From: Chitinophagaceae bacterium
GTDB taxonomy: Bacteria; Bacteroidota; Bacteroidia; Chitinophagales; Chitinophagaceae
Assembly: GCA_024508725.1 (NCBI GenBank)
Contig: JANINS010000001.1
Location: 427,710 to 491,709 of the forward strand
Direction: 5' to 3'
Length of the DNA stretch: 64,000 bases
Shown here piece after piece: positions 1-8,887 of this stretch (its first letter is position 1; every line of letters begins with the position of its first letter). The position numbers were made by a program, and so were the translations under genes. Below the pieces are notes generated by a model. It was not told the DNA's origin, searched no databases, and saw only the letters and a program-made list of their open reading frames with translations.

Positions 1-2
1 GC

Positions 3-1100
3 AGGTATCAAACAATTCCTGGTGGTGGTAATTTCAAAAACAAAGCTGATGGTAAAGTTTTATATGCAGATATCAGGGGATCGTTACAAACATCAGTTAC
101 CAAATATATTGATCTGCAAATTGGATATGATCGCAATTTTCTTGGTAATGGATATCGTAGTTTATTCCTGAGTGATTTTAGCAACAGTACCGCTTTCTTC
201 AAAATAAATACACGCATCTGGAAACTTAATTTCCAAAGCTTGTACATGCAGTTGAAACCGCAGGATGGAATTGTCACCAAAGCATCAGATAAAAAATACT
301 TACGCATTAACACATTGGGAATTGATGCCACCAAATGGTTGAACATTTCTTTCTTCGATGCAGTTGTACTTGGCAGAAGAAACGGCTTTGACCTGAACTA
401 TGTATTACCGATCACATTTTTAAGAGCCATGGAGCAACAGAGTGGCAGTCCGGATAATGCATTGTTTGGAATGAATGTGAAAGCAAATCTTGCAGGGAAA
501 GTGCAGTTATACGGACAAGTTCTTTTAGACGAGTTTAAGTTGAGTGAGATCAAAGCAAGAAGTGGATGGTGGGCCAATAAATATGGCTATCAAGTTGGTG
601 CAAAATATATTGATGTACTTGGAATCAAAAACCTGGATCTCCAGGTTGAAACAAACAGGGTAAGACCGTTTACATACACTCACTTCGATTCTGTTTCCAA
701 TTATACGCATTACAATCAACCTTTGGCTCATCCTTTAGGTGCAAACTTTCATGAGTTTATCGGGATAATCAGGTTTCAACCAATCAAAAGAATCAATGTA
801 GAGCTTAAAGCCGTTTATTATAAACAAGGTTTAGACTCTCTTGGCTTTACCACTGGCAACAACATTCTTACGAATTACTTAAACAAGCCAAGAAATTATG
901 GTTGGGAAGTTGGCAGTGGCGATAAAGCAACATGCTTATACACGTCATTTGTGGTAACAACAAGGATAATGAGAAATATGTTGTTTGATCTGGCTTTCAT
1001 CAACAGAAATTTTAAAACAAACCTTACGGGAGAACAGAATACTATACTGGCTTCTGTAGGACTCAGATGGAATATTTCAAGAAGGGAATTTGATTTTTAA
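3..1100 (+). CDS. RemB/Wzi-like outer-membrane beta-barrel protein, 5'-truncated by window edge
   Basis: The frame is open from the first bases of the window to a TAA at 1098-1100, giving 365 residues of C-terminal sequence; the true start lies upstream, outside the window. The protein is a close paralogue of the next gene and shares NRVRPxTY and HYNQPLAHPLGANF. It has the aromatic, alternating-strand look of an outer-membrane barrel, and I recognise it as the capsule-assembly Wzi/RemB-like family of Bacteroidota. RemB is a cell-surface gliding protein in Flavobacterium; a motility role here is inference only. The next gene starts 10 nt downstream, so the two probably form an operon. Confidence 0.65.
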   Translation, partial: RYQTIPGGGNFKNKADGKVLYADIRGSLQTSVTKYIDLQIGYDRNFLGNGYRSLFLSDFSNSTAFFKINTRIWKLNFQSLYMQLKPQDGIVTKASDKKYLRINTLGIDATKWLNISFFDAVVLGRRNGFDLNYVLPITFLRAMEQQSGSPDNALFGMNVKANLAGKVQLYGQVLLDEFKLSEIKARSGWWANKYGYQVGAKYIDVLGIKNLDLQVETNRVRPFTYTHFDSVSNYTHYNQPLAHPLGANFHEFIGIIRFQPIKRINVELKAVYYKQGLDSLGFTTGNNILTNYLNKPRNYGWEVGSGDKATCLYTSFVVTTRIMRNMLFDLAFINRNFKTNLTGEQNTILASVGLRWNISRREFDF

Positions 1101-1110
1101 ATACAGATGT

Positions 1111-2787
1111 ATGTTTTCTAAAAAGATATTGATTGGCCTGGTGATGTTTGTGCCGGCTTTATTATCAGCACAATCAAGCTATTTGATACAAGGTGGAAAA
1201 GAAGAAGGGTTATTGAACAGGTTGGATATTCGATTTAGCCCTTCTTACCTGAAGTTCTCTTCTATTAAACCATATAATAGAAGATACGCAGTAATTGATG
1301 TTGAGAATATTGATTCTACCAGTAACATTCCCAACATTTCATTGCCAAAACATTTCAGGCTAAATGCAGTTGATAACTATAACATCAGCAGCTTCTTGAT
1401 GGCAAATTCTGAATGGAGTACATTAAAGCCCGAATACCAAAGTAAAAAACCTGTTCTTAAACATTTCTACAAAACAAAAGCGAATGCTTTTGAGTTAAAG
1501 CATCCTGATTATTACCTCGTCTTTAATCCAATCATTCAGTACCAGCAATTCAGAGAGAAAAACAACAACGAAAACATCTTTCTAAATAGTCGTGGTTTAC
1601 ATGCCAGGGGAGTGATTCAAAATAAGATCGGCTTTAGTTTCTATTTCACCGAAAACCAGGAAAGACCAACCTCCTATGCAACCAGTTGGGTGAACAAATA
1701 CAATGCAGTACCCGGAGTTGGTTATTATAAACCTTTCAAGACAAACAAAGGGTTTGACTACTTCGACATTCGTTCTTCTGTTTCATGGAAAGTAGCCAAA
1801 TGGATGGATATGCAAGTTGCATACGACAAGAACTTCATCGGAAATGGTTACCGCAGTTTATTCCTGAGCGACTTTTCTAATAACTACATGTTCTTTAAGA
1901 TCAATTCACATTTTAAAAGATTTCATTACCAGAACATCTTCGCCGAAATGTTTCCTTTTCATATTGCTACATCAATGGACGTACTTCCCAGGAAATATTA
2001 CAGGGCTCACTATCTTAACTATGCTGCAACGAAATGGCTGAACCTTGGTTTATTCGAAGGAACAATGATGGGAAAAGACAGGCTCACCGTTGGATTATTC
2101 AATCCTGTGATGTACTTACAGTTTCCAGGTAAAAGTAGCATAAAAGACAGGAGTTATTTAGGCTTCGATGTTAAAGCAAACATTCTACACCGCTTTCAAT
2201 TTTATGGTCAGCTGATGATCGATAAACTTAAAGTGAATGATCTTGGCGATAAAACCTGGGACAATCGTTTCGGTTATCAGCTTGGAATGAAATATATTGA
2301 TGCATTTGGCGTAAGAAATCTTGACCTGCAATTTGAATCGAACAGGGTTCGACCTTATACTTATGCGGCAAATGATACACTCACCAATTACGCTCATTAC
2401 AATCAACCGTTGGCGCATCCTTTAGGAGCCAATTTCCAGGAGTATATTGGAATTATACGTTACCAACCGATCAATAAATTATACCTGCAGGCAAAAGTTA
2501 TCGGATATTTCCAGGGTTTGGATTTTGCTATGTACAATATGGGAAGCAACATCTTTAATGGATTCAATAACAGACTGAGTGATGTTAGAGTTAGAACAGT
2601 AGATGGTGACAGGGCAACCTGTGTTTATATGAACTTCCTTGCTTCTTTTGAGCTAAGACAAAACCTTTTCATCGATGCGTCATTTACAAAGCGAGATTAT
2701 GAAACTGTGTTTACCGGTAAAAACAATACCAGCTTTGGAAGTATTGGTATAAGGTGGAACATGAGCAGAAGAGAATATGACTTTTAA
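1111..2787 (+). CDS. RemB/Wzi-like outer-membrane beta-barrel protein
   Basis: This 558-residue protein begins with a signal peptide of about 21 residues ending LLSAQ, so I place the start at the ATG at 1111; the upstream extension to a TTG at 1090 would overlap the preceding gene and precede the signal peptide. The second half matches the upstream paralogue closely (FLSDFSNN, NRVRPYTY, HYNQPLAHPLGANF, ending WNMSRREYDF versus WNISRREFDF). It is probably an outer-membrane beta-barrel of the Wzi/RemB type involved in surface polysaccharide or gliding. The gene ends 36 nt before a REP palindrome followed by a T-run, which probably serves as its terminator. Confidence 0.65.
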   Translation: MFSKKILIGLVMFVPALLSAQSSYLIQGGKEEGLLNRLDIRFSPSYLKFSSIKPYNRRYAVIDVENIDSTSNIPNISLPKHFRLNAVDNYNISSFLMANSEWSTLKPEYQSKKPVLKHFYKTKANAFELKHPDYYLVFNPIIQYQQFREKNNNENIFLNSRGLHARGVIQNKIGFSFYFTENQERPTSYATSWVNKYNAVPGVGYYKPFKTNKGFDYFDIRSSVSWKVAKWMDMQVAYDKNFIGNGYRSLFLSDFSNNYMFFKINSHFKRFHYQNIFAEMFPFHIATSMDVLPRKYYRAHYLNYAATKWLNLGLFEGTMMGKDRLTVGLFNPVMYLQFPGKSSIKDRSYLGFDVKANILHRFQFYGQLMIDKLKVNDLGDKTWDNRFGYQLGMKYIDAFGVRNLDLQFESNRVRPYTYAANDTLTNYAHYNQPLAHPLGANFQEYIGIIRYQPINKLYLQAKVIGYFQGLDFAMYNMGSNIFNGFNNRLSDVRVRTVDGDRATCVYMNFLASFELRQNLFIDASFTKRDYETVFTGKNNTSFGSIGIRWNMSRREYDF

Positions 2788-2790
2788 ACA

Positions 2791-2823
2791 CGAATGATTC
2801 TAATTGCACGAATTACACGAATT
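2791..2823. repeat. Short AATTCGTG-type direct repeats
   Basis: Several reverse-oriented copies of the AATTCGTG/AATTCGTGTAATTAG motif lie just after the stop codon of the barrel gene. The same motif recurs at 3016-3053, at 10743-10799 and as a long array at 60740-60990. Confidence 0.7.
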
Positions 2824-2854
2824 GAGTGGTTCACTCTAACAGAGTGAGCCACTC
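2824..2854 (+). repeat. REP-like palindrome (solo copy), probable terminator
   Basis: The 31-nt imperfect palindrome has arms GAGTGGTTCACTCT and AGAGTGAGCCACTC around a 3-nt loop, followed by TTTTTTT. The same sequence flanks the RAYT transposase gene at 11519-11549 and 12228-12258. With its T-run it probably terminates transcription of the barrel operon. Confidence 0.8.
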
Positions 2855-2960
2855 TTTTTTTAAGACGCTAAGTTTCACTGATTGAGATAAATAAAAAGTG
2901 CAGCTAAGTCGAATTGCAGGAATTATATTCGATTCACTGTTGAATAATGTTCTGACAGTA

Positions 2961-2980
2961 CAAGTGTGCGACGCAAGGGA
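2961..2980 (+). repeat. ACAAGTG-GCGACGC dispersed repeat
   Basis: Copy of a short intergenic repeat with the core AAGTGTGCGACGCAA. It is followed by GGGACGATCACC, similar to the GGGACGATGCC tail of the copy at 37734-37763. Confidence 0.75.
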
Positions 2981-3015
2981 CGATCACCAAAGAACAAGAC
3001 GCTGACTCCAAGAAA

Positions 3016-3053
3016 AAATTCGTGCAATTAGTGTAATTCGCCTGATTAGTTTT
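3016..3053. repeat. Short AATTCGTG-type direct repeats
   Basis: AATTCGTGCAATTAGTG and TAATTCG units lie between the dispersed repeat and the 3' end of porT. They belong to the family that forms the array at 60740-60990. Confidence 0.65.
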
Positions 3054-3056
3054 TTA

Positions 3057-3782
3057 TTAATCTTCCAGATGCAACGAGAAAGAGATCATTCGTGTTTGCA
3101 GCTTATCAAATATTGCAGAGTACTTGAGATTCGGGTCTCTTGAATGAATATTTGAAAGTCCTGTACTGAATTTTATCTCGGGTGAGATCGTAACGAATGG
3201 CATGTAAAAATTGAATCCTATCGCAGCTTCCACACCATAATCTGATCCTTTCAACTTCACCAGGTCTTCTGCATTTCTTGCTTTGGATGTACTGGCAAGG
3301 TCAATATCATATTTCAATCCTGCCATCATGTACACACGAAAATTGTTGATGCGGTCTGAATTAAACTTTACCTGGAAAGGAAAACTTACGATTGTTGTAG
3401 GTAACGTTTTATCAACGGTGTATTGACCTGCCTGGTCAGGATATGTAACGGTGTACCTGAAAAATCGTGAACCACCGATCACAAGGTTGGGATTGAACCT
3501 TGCTTCGAACCTGTTACTGAGACGTAAAGTTCCCAATAATCCTAAAGCAATACCACCACTGCTACCTGGTTCTGCAGTTAAAACGCTATCGTTCTGCAGG
3601 AAATATGGATGACGACCATTGGGATGCAAATAAGAATGCGTGTATGCCAGCGTCATACCAAAATAATATGGCCATTCGTCATGGTTTGGACGATTCAGCT
3701 CTACATATTGAGCCGAAGATGAAATGTAAACCAGTAAAAATGCCGCCGAGATACCTATTTGCTTCCGCAGTAAATTGAACAT
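3057..3782 (-). CDS. porT: PorT-like outer-membrane protein (type IX secretion)
   Basis: The 241-residue protein has an N-terminal signal peptide (about 24 residues, ending SSSAQ), then a beta-barrel with repeated aromatic strands and a terminal strand MISFSLHLED. Length, the opening YVELNRPNHDEWPYYFG and the overlap with ubiE all fit the PorT family of the type IX secretion system, an outer-membrane component needed for export of CTD proteins in Bacteroidota. Its ATG overlaps the 3' end of ubiE by 28 nt, which suggests translational coupling. Other type IX genes in the window are porV and gldJ. Confidence 0.75.
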   Translation of the reverse strand: MFNLLRKQIGISAAFLLVYISSSAQYVELNRPNHDEWPYYFGMTLAYTHSYLHPNGRHPYFLQNDSVLTAEPGSSGGIALGLLGTLRLSNRFEARFNPNLVIGGSRFFRYTVTYPDQAGQYTVDKTLPTTIVSFPFQVKFNSDRINNFRVYMMAGLKYDIDLASTSKARNAEDLVKLKGSDYGVEAAIGFNFYMPFVTISPEIKFSTGLSNIHSRDPNLKYSAIFDKLQTRMISFSLHLED

Positions 3783-4498
3783 ATTCCTAAGCTAAGCGTT
3801 TTGTAGTAAGTGTCTCTATACCCTGCGGATTTAAGTATGTTAGTGAATTGTTGTCTTTCGGGAAATGCCTGTACCGAATCGTTCAAATATCGGTAAGCTT
3901 TCTTGTTTTTCGCAAACATTTTGCCAAAGGAAGGAGCAATAAAGTTCATGTAAAGGTTGTACACACCTTTAAACACAAAGTTCTTTGGTCTTGAAAATTC
4001 CAGTACCACCAACTTTCCTCCTGGTTTCAGCACCCTCAGCATTTCCTTCAATCCCTTTTCCAGGTTTTGAAAGTTGCGTACACCGAATGCAACTGTGATG
4101 GCGTCAAACGTATTATCACCAAAGATTATTGTTTCGCTGTCGCCAGTTAACAGTTCTATGTGAGCACTCAACCCTTTCTCTTCAATTTTTTTCCTGCCCA
4201 CTTCCAGCATACCGGTCGAGATGTCGATTCCGGTGATACGGGATGGCTGTAAAATATTATATGTTAAAATTGCCATGTCACCTGTTCCTGTGGCAACATC
4301 CAGCATGTTTTGAGGATTGATGCTTTTCAGTTCGGCAATGGCTTTTTTTCTCCAGCCAACATCTGTTCCCACACTTAAGAAGCGGTTCATGAAGTCGTAC
4401 TTACTAGAAATGTCGTTGAACATTTCGGCTACTTGTTCTTTTTTTTGCAGATCTGATGCTTTATCCGGAACGATCTCGTCGTGTGCAAACTTTGCCAT
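3755..4498 (-). CDS. ubiE: Demethylmenaquinone methyltransferase
   Basis: UbiE/MenG methylates demethylmenaquinone with S-adenosylmethionine in the last step of menaquinone synthesis. The SAM-binding motif LDVATGTGDMAI is followed by GIDIS, the conserved AFGVRNF segment and LKPGGKLVVLEFSRP; the C-terminus ends YCGSK. I choose the ATG at 4498 (MAKFAHDEI), giving 247 residues; an upstream TTG at 4507 is also in frame but less likely. porT starts inside the end of this gene, an arrangement I recall from other Bacteroidota. Confidence 0.9.
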   Translation of the reverse strand: MAKFAHDEIVPDKASDLQKKEQVAEMFNDISSKYDFMNRFLSVGTDVGWRKKAIAELKSINPQNMLDVATGTGDMAILTYNILQPSRITGIDISTGMLEVGRKKIEEKGLSAHIELLTGDSETIIFGDNTFDAITVAFGVRNFQNLEKGLKEMLRVLKPGGKLVVLEFSRPKNFVFKGVYNLYMNFIAPSFGKMFAKNKKAYRYLNDSVQAFPERQQFTNILKSAGYRDTYYKTLSLGICSIYCGSK

Positions 4499-4583
4499 AG
4501 GCAGCAAAGATAAAGAATGAGCTTTGGTCGTGGCTGATGCGCATCATTAGAGAAAATATTAGGGAACAAGCTTCAACAAGAAT

Positions 4584-4620
4584 GGCATCGCCGGTTGTGT
4601 CACTCACTTGTACGTTCTGA
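4584..4620 (-). repeat. ACAAGTG-GTGACAC dispersed repeat
   Basis: Reverse-oriented copy of the short intergenic repeat, of the GTGACAC subtype, in the GGCATCGCC...TTGTGTCACTCACTTGTACG context. It lies in the divergent gap between ubiE and the antitoxin gene. Confidence 0.75.
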
Positions 4621-4667
4621 ACTTTTGGGAGCAGGATAGCTCCAACAAAAAGCCTAACTTTATTGCA

Positions 4668-4922
4668 ATGAAAAAGGCTAAACAAAATACTGATGAGCTG
4701 ACCAAGCTATTTAACCAGCTTTCTGCTGAAGAGCAACAAGCCGTCTTTCAATTGGTAGAAACAATGGCAGAAGCAGCATGCAAAAGAGAAACAGGTTACA
4801 CGATTGAAGAATATAACAAAGCTTTAGAAGTAGCAGAATCTGAAGCCGCATACTCTCACACAGAAGTTCTTAATGACGTACAGGAATGGCTAGGCAACAA
4901 AAAGAAAAGGGCTATAGCATAG
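4668..4922 (+). CDS. Antitoxin-like protein of a RelE-type pair
   Basis: A small 84-residue acidic, helical protein (MKKAKQNTDELTKLFNQL...) lies immediately before a RelE/ParE-like toxin and overlaps it by 37 nt. I take the ATG at 4668 because the upstream in-frame extension runs through a dispersed repeat. The middle (TGYTIEEYNKALEVAESE) resembles antitoxin tails that wrap a RelE fold. The family is not one I can name; the antitoxin role rests mainly on gene order and size. Confidence 0.6.
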   Translation: MKKAKQNTDELTKLFNQLSAEEQQAVFQLVETMAEAACKRETGYTIEEYNKALEVAESEAAYSHTEVLNDVQEWLGNKKKRAIA

Positions 4923-5209
4923 AGTGGTCAACTTCTGCAAGAAGATCTTTCTTCAAAGCAGTAGAGTACATAAGTGAGTTTTCTTTACAAGGAGCCGAAT
5001 CAGTAGTAAAGAATATTGATAAAAGTTTACAAAAGACTATCTCTAATCCTCGTTTCTATCCACCTGATAAATGGAAACTTAACAATAGAGGAAATTACAG
5101 AGCTTTTGAAATAAAGCGATTTCGAATTGCATATAAAATCATTTCAAAAAGGCATAAGATCAGAATACTTTTATTTAGACATGTAAAACAACAACCTAAA
5201 AAGTATTAA
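4886..5209 (+). CDS. RelE/ParE-family toxin
   Basis: The 107-residue protein has a RelE/ParE-like layout: two N-terminal helices (SARRSFFKAVEYISEF), a YPPDKWKLNNRGNYRAFEIKRFRIAYKII strand region (residues about 57-85) and a basic end ILLFRHVKQQPKKY. Known family members cleave ribosome-bound mRNA or poison gyrase; which applies is not decidable here. The start overlaps the antitoxin by 37 nt in another frame, which allows coupled translation. The module appears intact. Confidence 0.7.
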   Translation: MARQQKEKGYSIEWSTSARRSFFKAVEYISEFSLQGAESVVKNIDKSLQKTISNPRFYPPDKWKLNNRGNYRAFEIKRFRIAYKIISKRHKIRILLFRHVKQQPKKY

Positions 5210-5264
5210 GCGTCACTCTTTAATCGGTATTTCTGTAGCGGATTACAAATCCATATTTTTACAT

Positions 5265-5864
5265 ATGAAATTGCATACCCTTCTTCAACCCTTAATTGTT
5301 CTAATTCTTCTTACATATAATGCAAGTGCTCAAGCTCCTTACCAGCTTAAATCCGCAAAAATTGAGTATGTGTTTGATCTTGGATTTGCTCAAGGAACAA
5401 AGACATTGGTATTTACAGATTCTGGTAGAGTAGAAAAAGTAGTTGGAAGGCAAGTGATTGATACTTCTATGAACGCCATCTTGCCGCCAGGATTTCGGCT
5501 CACTAAAGCAGAAATAATCAATATTTTTATAATGCAAACAAAAGACTTTGTGTATTCAATAAACCTAGACTCTATGGTTGGTTCAAAAAGGCCTAGGTTA
5601 ACTATAGAAATAGACACTTCTTTCTTCAAGTCTCCAGAAAAATTTGTTGGAGAGGATATTTTTTTAGGAAGAAAATGTGAGGTGTGGGAGTTCGGTCCGA
5701 TTATGAAAATATGGAAATGGAAAGGAATAGTTCTAAAAAAAGAAACGGAAGCTGATTCAAAAAAAATCACAGAATATGCAATTTCAATTGATGAGAATTA
5801 CATTTTGAAACCCGATGAATTTACTGTGCCCCCTGGTGTAAAAATTAAAGAAGCTCAATTCTAA
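5265..5864 (+). CDS. Exported protein of unknown function
   Basis: The 199-residue product has a clear signal peptide (MKLHTLLQPLIVLILL, cleavage near ASAQ at residue 23). The mature part is beta-rich with KIEYVFDLGFAQGTKTLVF, GRKCEVWEFG and a KWKGIVLKKE segment, resembling periplasmic DUF4412-type proteins that carry a substrate-conversion hairpin, but I cannot assign the family firmly. The gene stands alone after the toxin-antitoxin pair. A dispersed repeat starts 11 nt after its stop codon. Confidence 0.6.
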   Translation: MKLHTLLQPLIVLILLTYNASAQAPYQLKSAKIEYVFDLGFAQGTKTLVFTDSGRVEKVVGRQVIDTSMNAILPPGFRLTKAEIINIFIMQTKDFVYSINLDSMVGSKRPRLTIEIDTSFFKSPEKFVGEDIFLGRKCEVWEFGPIMKIWKWKGIVLKKETEADSKKITEYAISIDENYILKPDEFTVPPGVKIKEAQF

Positions 5865-5874
5865 ATCTTCAGCA

Positions 5875-5897
5875 CAAGTGTGCGACGCAACGGAAGC
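5875..5897 (+). repeat. ACAAGTG-GCGACGC dispersed repeat
   Basis: Copy of the short intergenic repeat (ACAAGTGTGCGACGCAACGG) just downstream of the exported-protein gene. Confidence 0.75.
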
Positions 5898-6054
5898 TCA
5901 ATAGATATTCCGGAGTCGACTCCATAAAAATCTTCTAATACGCAGCACTTCAAAAGCATAAGGCACTATTCTTGCCAAGCTTTCGCAAAATCTTAAAAGC
6001 TTTTGACTTACACTTGCAAAAGCTTGTTACTGTAACTTCATTTAAAACTATTGC

Positions 6055-7053
6055 ATGCAAACTGCAGAGGATATACGGCAGCTTAACGAAAAGATCAGCT
6101 ATGCCGCTACGTTTGTAGATAAGATAAAGAACGAACTTTCTAAACTGGTGGTTGGTCAGCAGTACATGGTTGATCGATTGATGATCGGTTTATTAAGTAA
6201 TGGTCATGTATTGTTAGAAGGTGTTCCTGGTTTGGCCAAAACGCTTACCATTAAAAGTCTTGCACAGGCTGTTCATGCAAAATTCAGCCGGATACAGTTT
6301 ACGCCTGATCTATTGCCTGCCGATGTGGTTGGAACCATGATATACAATCAGCAACGTGGTGAATTTGTGGTTCGTAAAGGACCTGTATTTGCGAATTTTA
6401 TTCTGGCTGATGAGATCAACCGAGCTCCGGCAAAAGTGCAGAGTGCTTTACTCGAAGCGATGCAGGAACGACAAGTAACGATTGGTGAACAAACGTATAA
6501 ACTGGATGAACCTTTTCTTGTTCTGGCAACACAGAATCCATTAGAACAGGAGGGAACATATCCTCTACCGGAAGCACAAGTGGATCGTTTTATGTTGAAG
6601 GTGATCGTTGGTTATCCTTCAAGAGCTGATGAGCAGATGATCATTCGTCAGCAGGTACAAGGGTTAGAATTACCACAGATAAATCAGGTGGTGAGTACTT
6701 CAGAGATCATCAATGGAAGAACATTAGTGAAGCAGGTGTACATGGATGAAAAAGTGGAGCAATATATCATTGACATTGTATTTGCTACTCGTTCACCGCT
6801 GGAGTATGGATTAGGCAAGATGAAGAATCTCATCAGCTACGGTGGTTCTCCAAGAGCCAGCATTAACCTGGCTCTGGCAGCGAAAGCTCATGCTTTTATG
6901 GAGAAGAGAGGTTTTGTTATTCCTGATGATGTAAAAGCAATTGCCAAAGATGTGTTGAGACATAGAATTGGGTTGACTTATGAAGCCGAAGCAGAAAATA
7001 TTAATACTGAAAACATAGTAGACGATATACTTAAAGTGGTTCAGGTTCCGTAG
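6055..7053 (+). CDS. MoxR-family AAA+ ATPase
   Basis: This 332-residue AAA+ ATPase has Walker A GVPGLAKT (residues 56-63), Walker B ILADEINRAPAK, and the family signature TQNPLEQEGTYPLPEAQVDRF. MoxR proteins act as chaperone-like ATPases together with von Willebrand A proteins. It heads the Bat (Bacteroides aerotolerance-type) operon, and its TAG stop overlaps the GTG start of the DUF58 gene by one base, so the two are translationally coupled. Confidence 0.92.
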   Translation: MQTAEDIRQLNEKISYAATFVDKIKNELSKLVVGQQYMVDRLMIGLLSNGHVLLEGVPGLAKTLTIKSLAQAVHAKFSRIQFTPDLLPADVVGTMIYNQQRGEFVVRKGPVFANFILADEINRAPAKVQSALLEAMQERQVTIGEQTYKLDEPFLVLATQNPLEQEGTYPLPEAQVDRFMLKVIVGYPSRADEQMIIRQQVQGLELPQINQVVSTSEIINGRTLVKQVYMDEKVEQYIIDIVFATRSPLEYGLGKMKNLISYGGSPRASINLALAAKAHAFMEKRGFVIPDDVKAIAKDVLRHRIGLTYEAEAENINTENIVDDILKVVQVP

Positions 7054-7961
7054 TGAAGAAACAGAAGAACGATATTGTACCTTCCCTTTCAGTAACTGAT
7101 ATTTTAAAAAAAGTCAGAACACTGGAGATCAAGAGTAAAAAGCTCACGAACAATCTTTTTACCGGTGAATACCATTCTGCTTTCAAAGGAAAAGGGATGT
7201 CGTTCAAAGAAGTTCGTGAATATACTCATGGAGATGACATTCGTTTTATCGACTGGAATGTTTCTGCACGAATGGGCAACTCATACAGTAAAGTTTTTGA
7301 AGAAGAAAGAGAGCTTTCCGTTTTCTTTTTGATTGACTCCAGTGCAAGCAATCTTTTCGGCACAAATGAGCAGAGTAAAAGAGAACTGATCATCGAAGTA
7401 TGTGCTGTGCTGGCTTTCTCAGCTTTAACCAACAATGATAAAACAGGATTGATCTTCTTCACCAACCAGGTAGAAAAATACATTCCATTGGCAAAGGGAA
7501 GAGATCATGTTTTGTACTCGATAAGAGAGATGATCTCATTCCAACCAAAGAACAAACAAACCGATCTTGTAAAAGCATTGCAGTTTTTGAATAAAATATC
7601 AAAACATAAAAGCATCGTTTTTATCCTGAGTGATTTTGCTGATGCAGGCTACCATGAAGCTCTAAGAGTGGCAGCCAAACGTCATGATGTGGTGGGAATT
7701 CAAGTGTATGATGAAAAAGATGCAAAACTTCCCGAATTTCCCGGTGGCGGATTGATCCAACTACAAGACCCCGAAACAGGAGAACTCGTGTGGCTGGATA
7801 CAGGTGATGCATTAACACGTCACAGTTACAATCAACAATTTGAAAGAATACTTTTCGATGCGAAACAAACTTTCCGCAATGCAGGAGCCGACCTGATGCA
7901 ATTAGCTACCGGACAGGATTATGTAAAAGCACTTCAACAATTCTTTATCAGGAGAGCATGA
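7053..7961 (+). CDS. DUF58 domain-containing protein (Bat operon)
   Basis: The 302-residue protein starts at a GTG and carries the DUF58 hallmark SFKEVREYTHGDDIRFIDW (residues about 50-68), followed by a vWA-like segment FLIDSSAS and FVLSDFAD-type strand (FILSDFAD). DUF58 proteins sit between MoxR and the vWA proteins in Bat operons and probably act as their partner, though the reaction is unknown. It overlaps the next gene by four bases (ATGA). Confidence 0.9.
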   Translation: MKKQKNDIVPSLSVTDILKKVRTLEIKSKKLTNNLFTGEYHSAFKGKGMSFKEVREYTHGDDIRFIDWNVSARMGNSYSKVFEEERELSVFFLIDSSASNLFGTNEQSKRELIIEVCAVLAFSALTNNDKTGLIFFTNQVEKYIPLAKGRDHVLYSIREMISFQPKNKQTDLVKALQFLNKISKHKSIVFILSDFADAGYHEALRVAAKRHDVVGIQVYDEKDAKLPEFPGGGLIQLQDPETGELVWLDTGDALTRHSYNQQFERILFDAKQTFRNAGADLMQLATGQDYVKALQQFFIRRA

Positions 7962-8887
7962 GGGGAAGAAAGTTAATTGTGAATCGTGAATGGTCAATAG
8001 CGATGATGCTCATTGGCTTTTTATTAATTACTTTCTGTGCCTCTTCTCAGAAAGTGTCAACACTGGTAAGCAAAGAAAAAATCTTGTTGGGTGAGCAGGC
8101 ACTTATCAAGATCAAAGTAGAAGGTGTAACGCAAGCACAGGTTCAGGAAGATTTTCGTTTTCCGGATACGATCAATCACCTCGAAATCCTGGCAGACAGC
8201 ATTGAATACCTCAACAGCTCCAGCTTCGAACATACACTCACAATTACTTCATTCGATTCCGGTGTTTGGCAGCTTCCTGCATTTACCATGATGCTTACCG
8301 ACAAACGAACACTCAGCTCAAATCCTGTTACCATCAGTGTTTTGCCGGTAGATGTTTCTGATATGGAAGATTACCACGATATCAAAGACATATTAGAGAT
8401 CGATCCGGAAAATAACTGGTGGATCATTGGTTCTATTATTTTAATTGCACTGGTTTCTCTGTTTGCGATACTCTGGTTCATGAATAACCGAAAAGCAGCA
8501 ATCGAACACAAGCCAATCGAAGCCTCAACGCTCCAACAATTGTATAATAAAACATTACAACAATTATCCAGTCTTGAAACGAAAGATTTATCATCTCAAC
8601 TAAACGTCATTCATATATTCAGCAGTTCATCGGATGTCATTCGTTCATTCATCGACAAAGCAAAAGGAGCAAACACTGCTCATCTCACTACAGGTGAATA
8701 TATGGCAAACCAAAAAGGCAAGCTACCCAACACGGAAATAGAAAATAGTTTCTTTCAATTTCTGCGTTTAGCCGATGCAGTGAAATTTGCAAAGTACACT
8801 CCACCTGCTGAAGAGATCACATCTGCATTTCCTATGCTGAAGTCATTGGTTACATCAGTCTTTCAACAATCAAAATCCAATACCTGA
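7958..8887 (+). CDS. BatD-like membrane protein
   Basis: The 309-residue protein has an N-terminal membrane segment or signal (residues about 14-28), a beta-rich periplasmic part (SKEKILLGEQALIKIKVEG) and one transmembrane helix at about 154-175, then a cytoplasmic tail. It fills the BatD-like slot between DUF58 and the vWA gene, overlapping the vWA start by one base. The first residues (LIVNREWSIA) are encoded by a GTGAATCGTGAATGGTC repeat that also occurs between genes at 17467-17552, so the N-terminus may have been acquired from a repeat. Confidence 0.7.
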   Translation: MRGRKLIVNREWSIAMMLIGFLLITFCASSQKVSTLVSKEKILLGEQALIKIKVEGVTQAQVQEDFRFPDTINHLEILADSIEYLNSSSFEHTLTITSFDSGVWQLPAFTMMLTDKRTLSSNPVTISVLPVDVSDMEDYHDIKDILEIDPENNWWIIGSIILIALVSLFAILWFMNNRKAAIEHKPIEASTLQQLYNKTLQQLSSLETKDLSSQLNVIHIFSSSSDVIRSFIDKAKGANTAHLTTGEYMANQKGKLPNTEIENSFFQFLRLADAVKFAKYTPPAEEITSAFPMLKSLVTSVFQQSKSNT

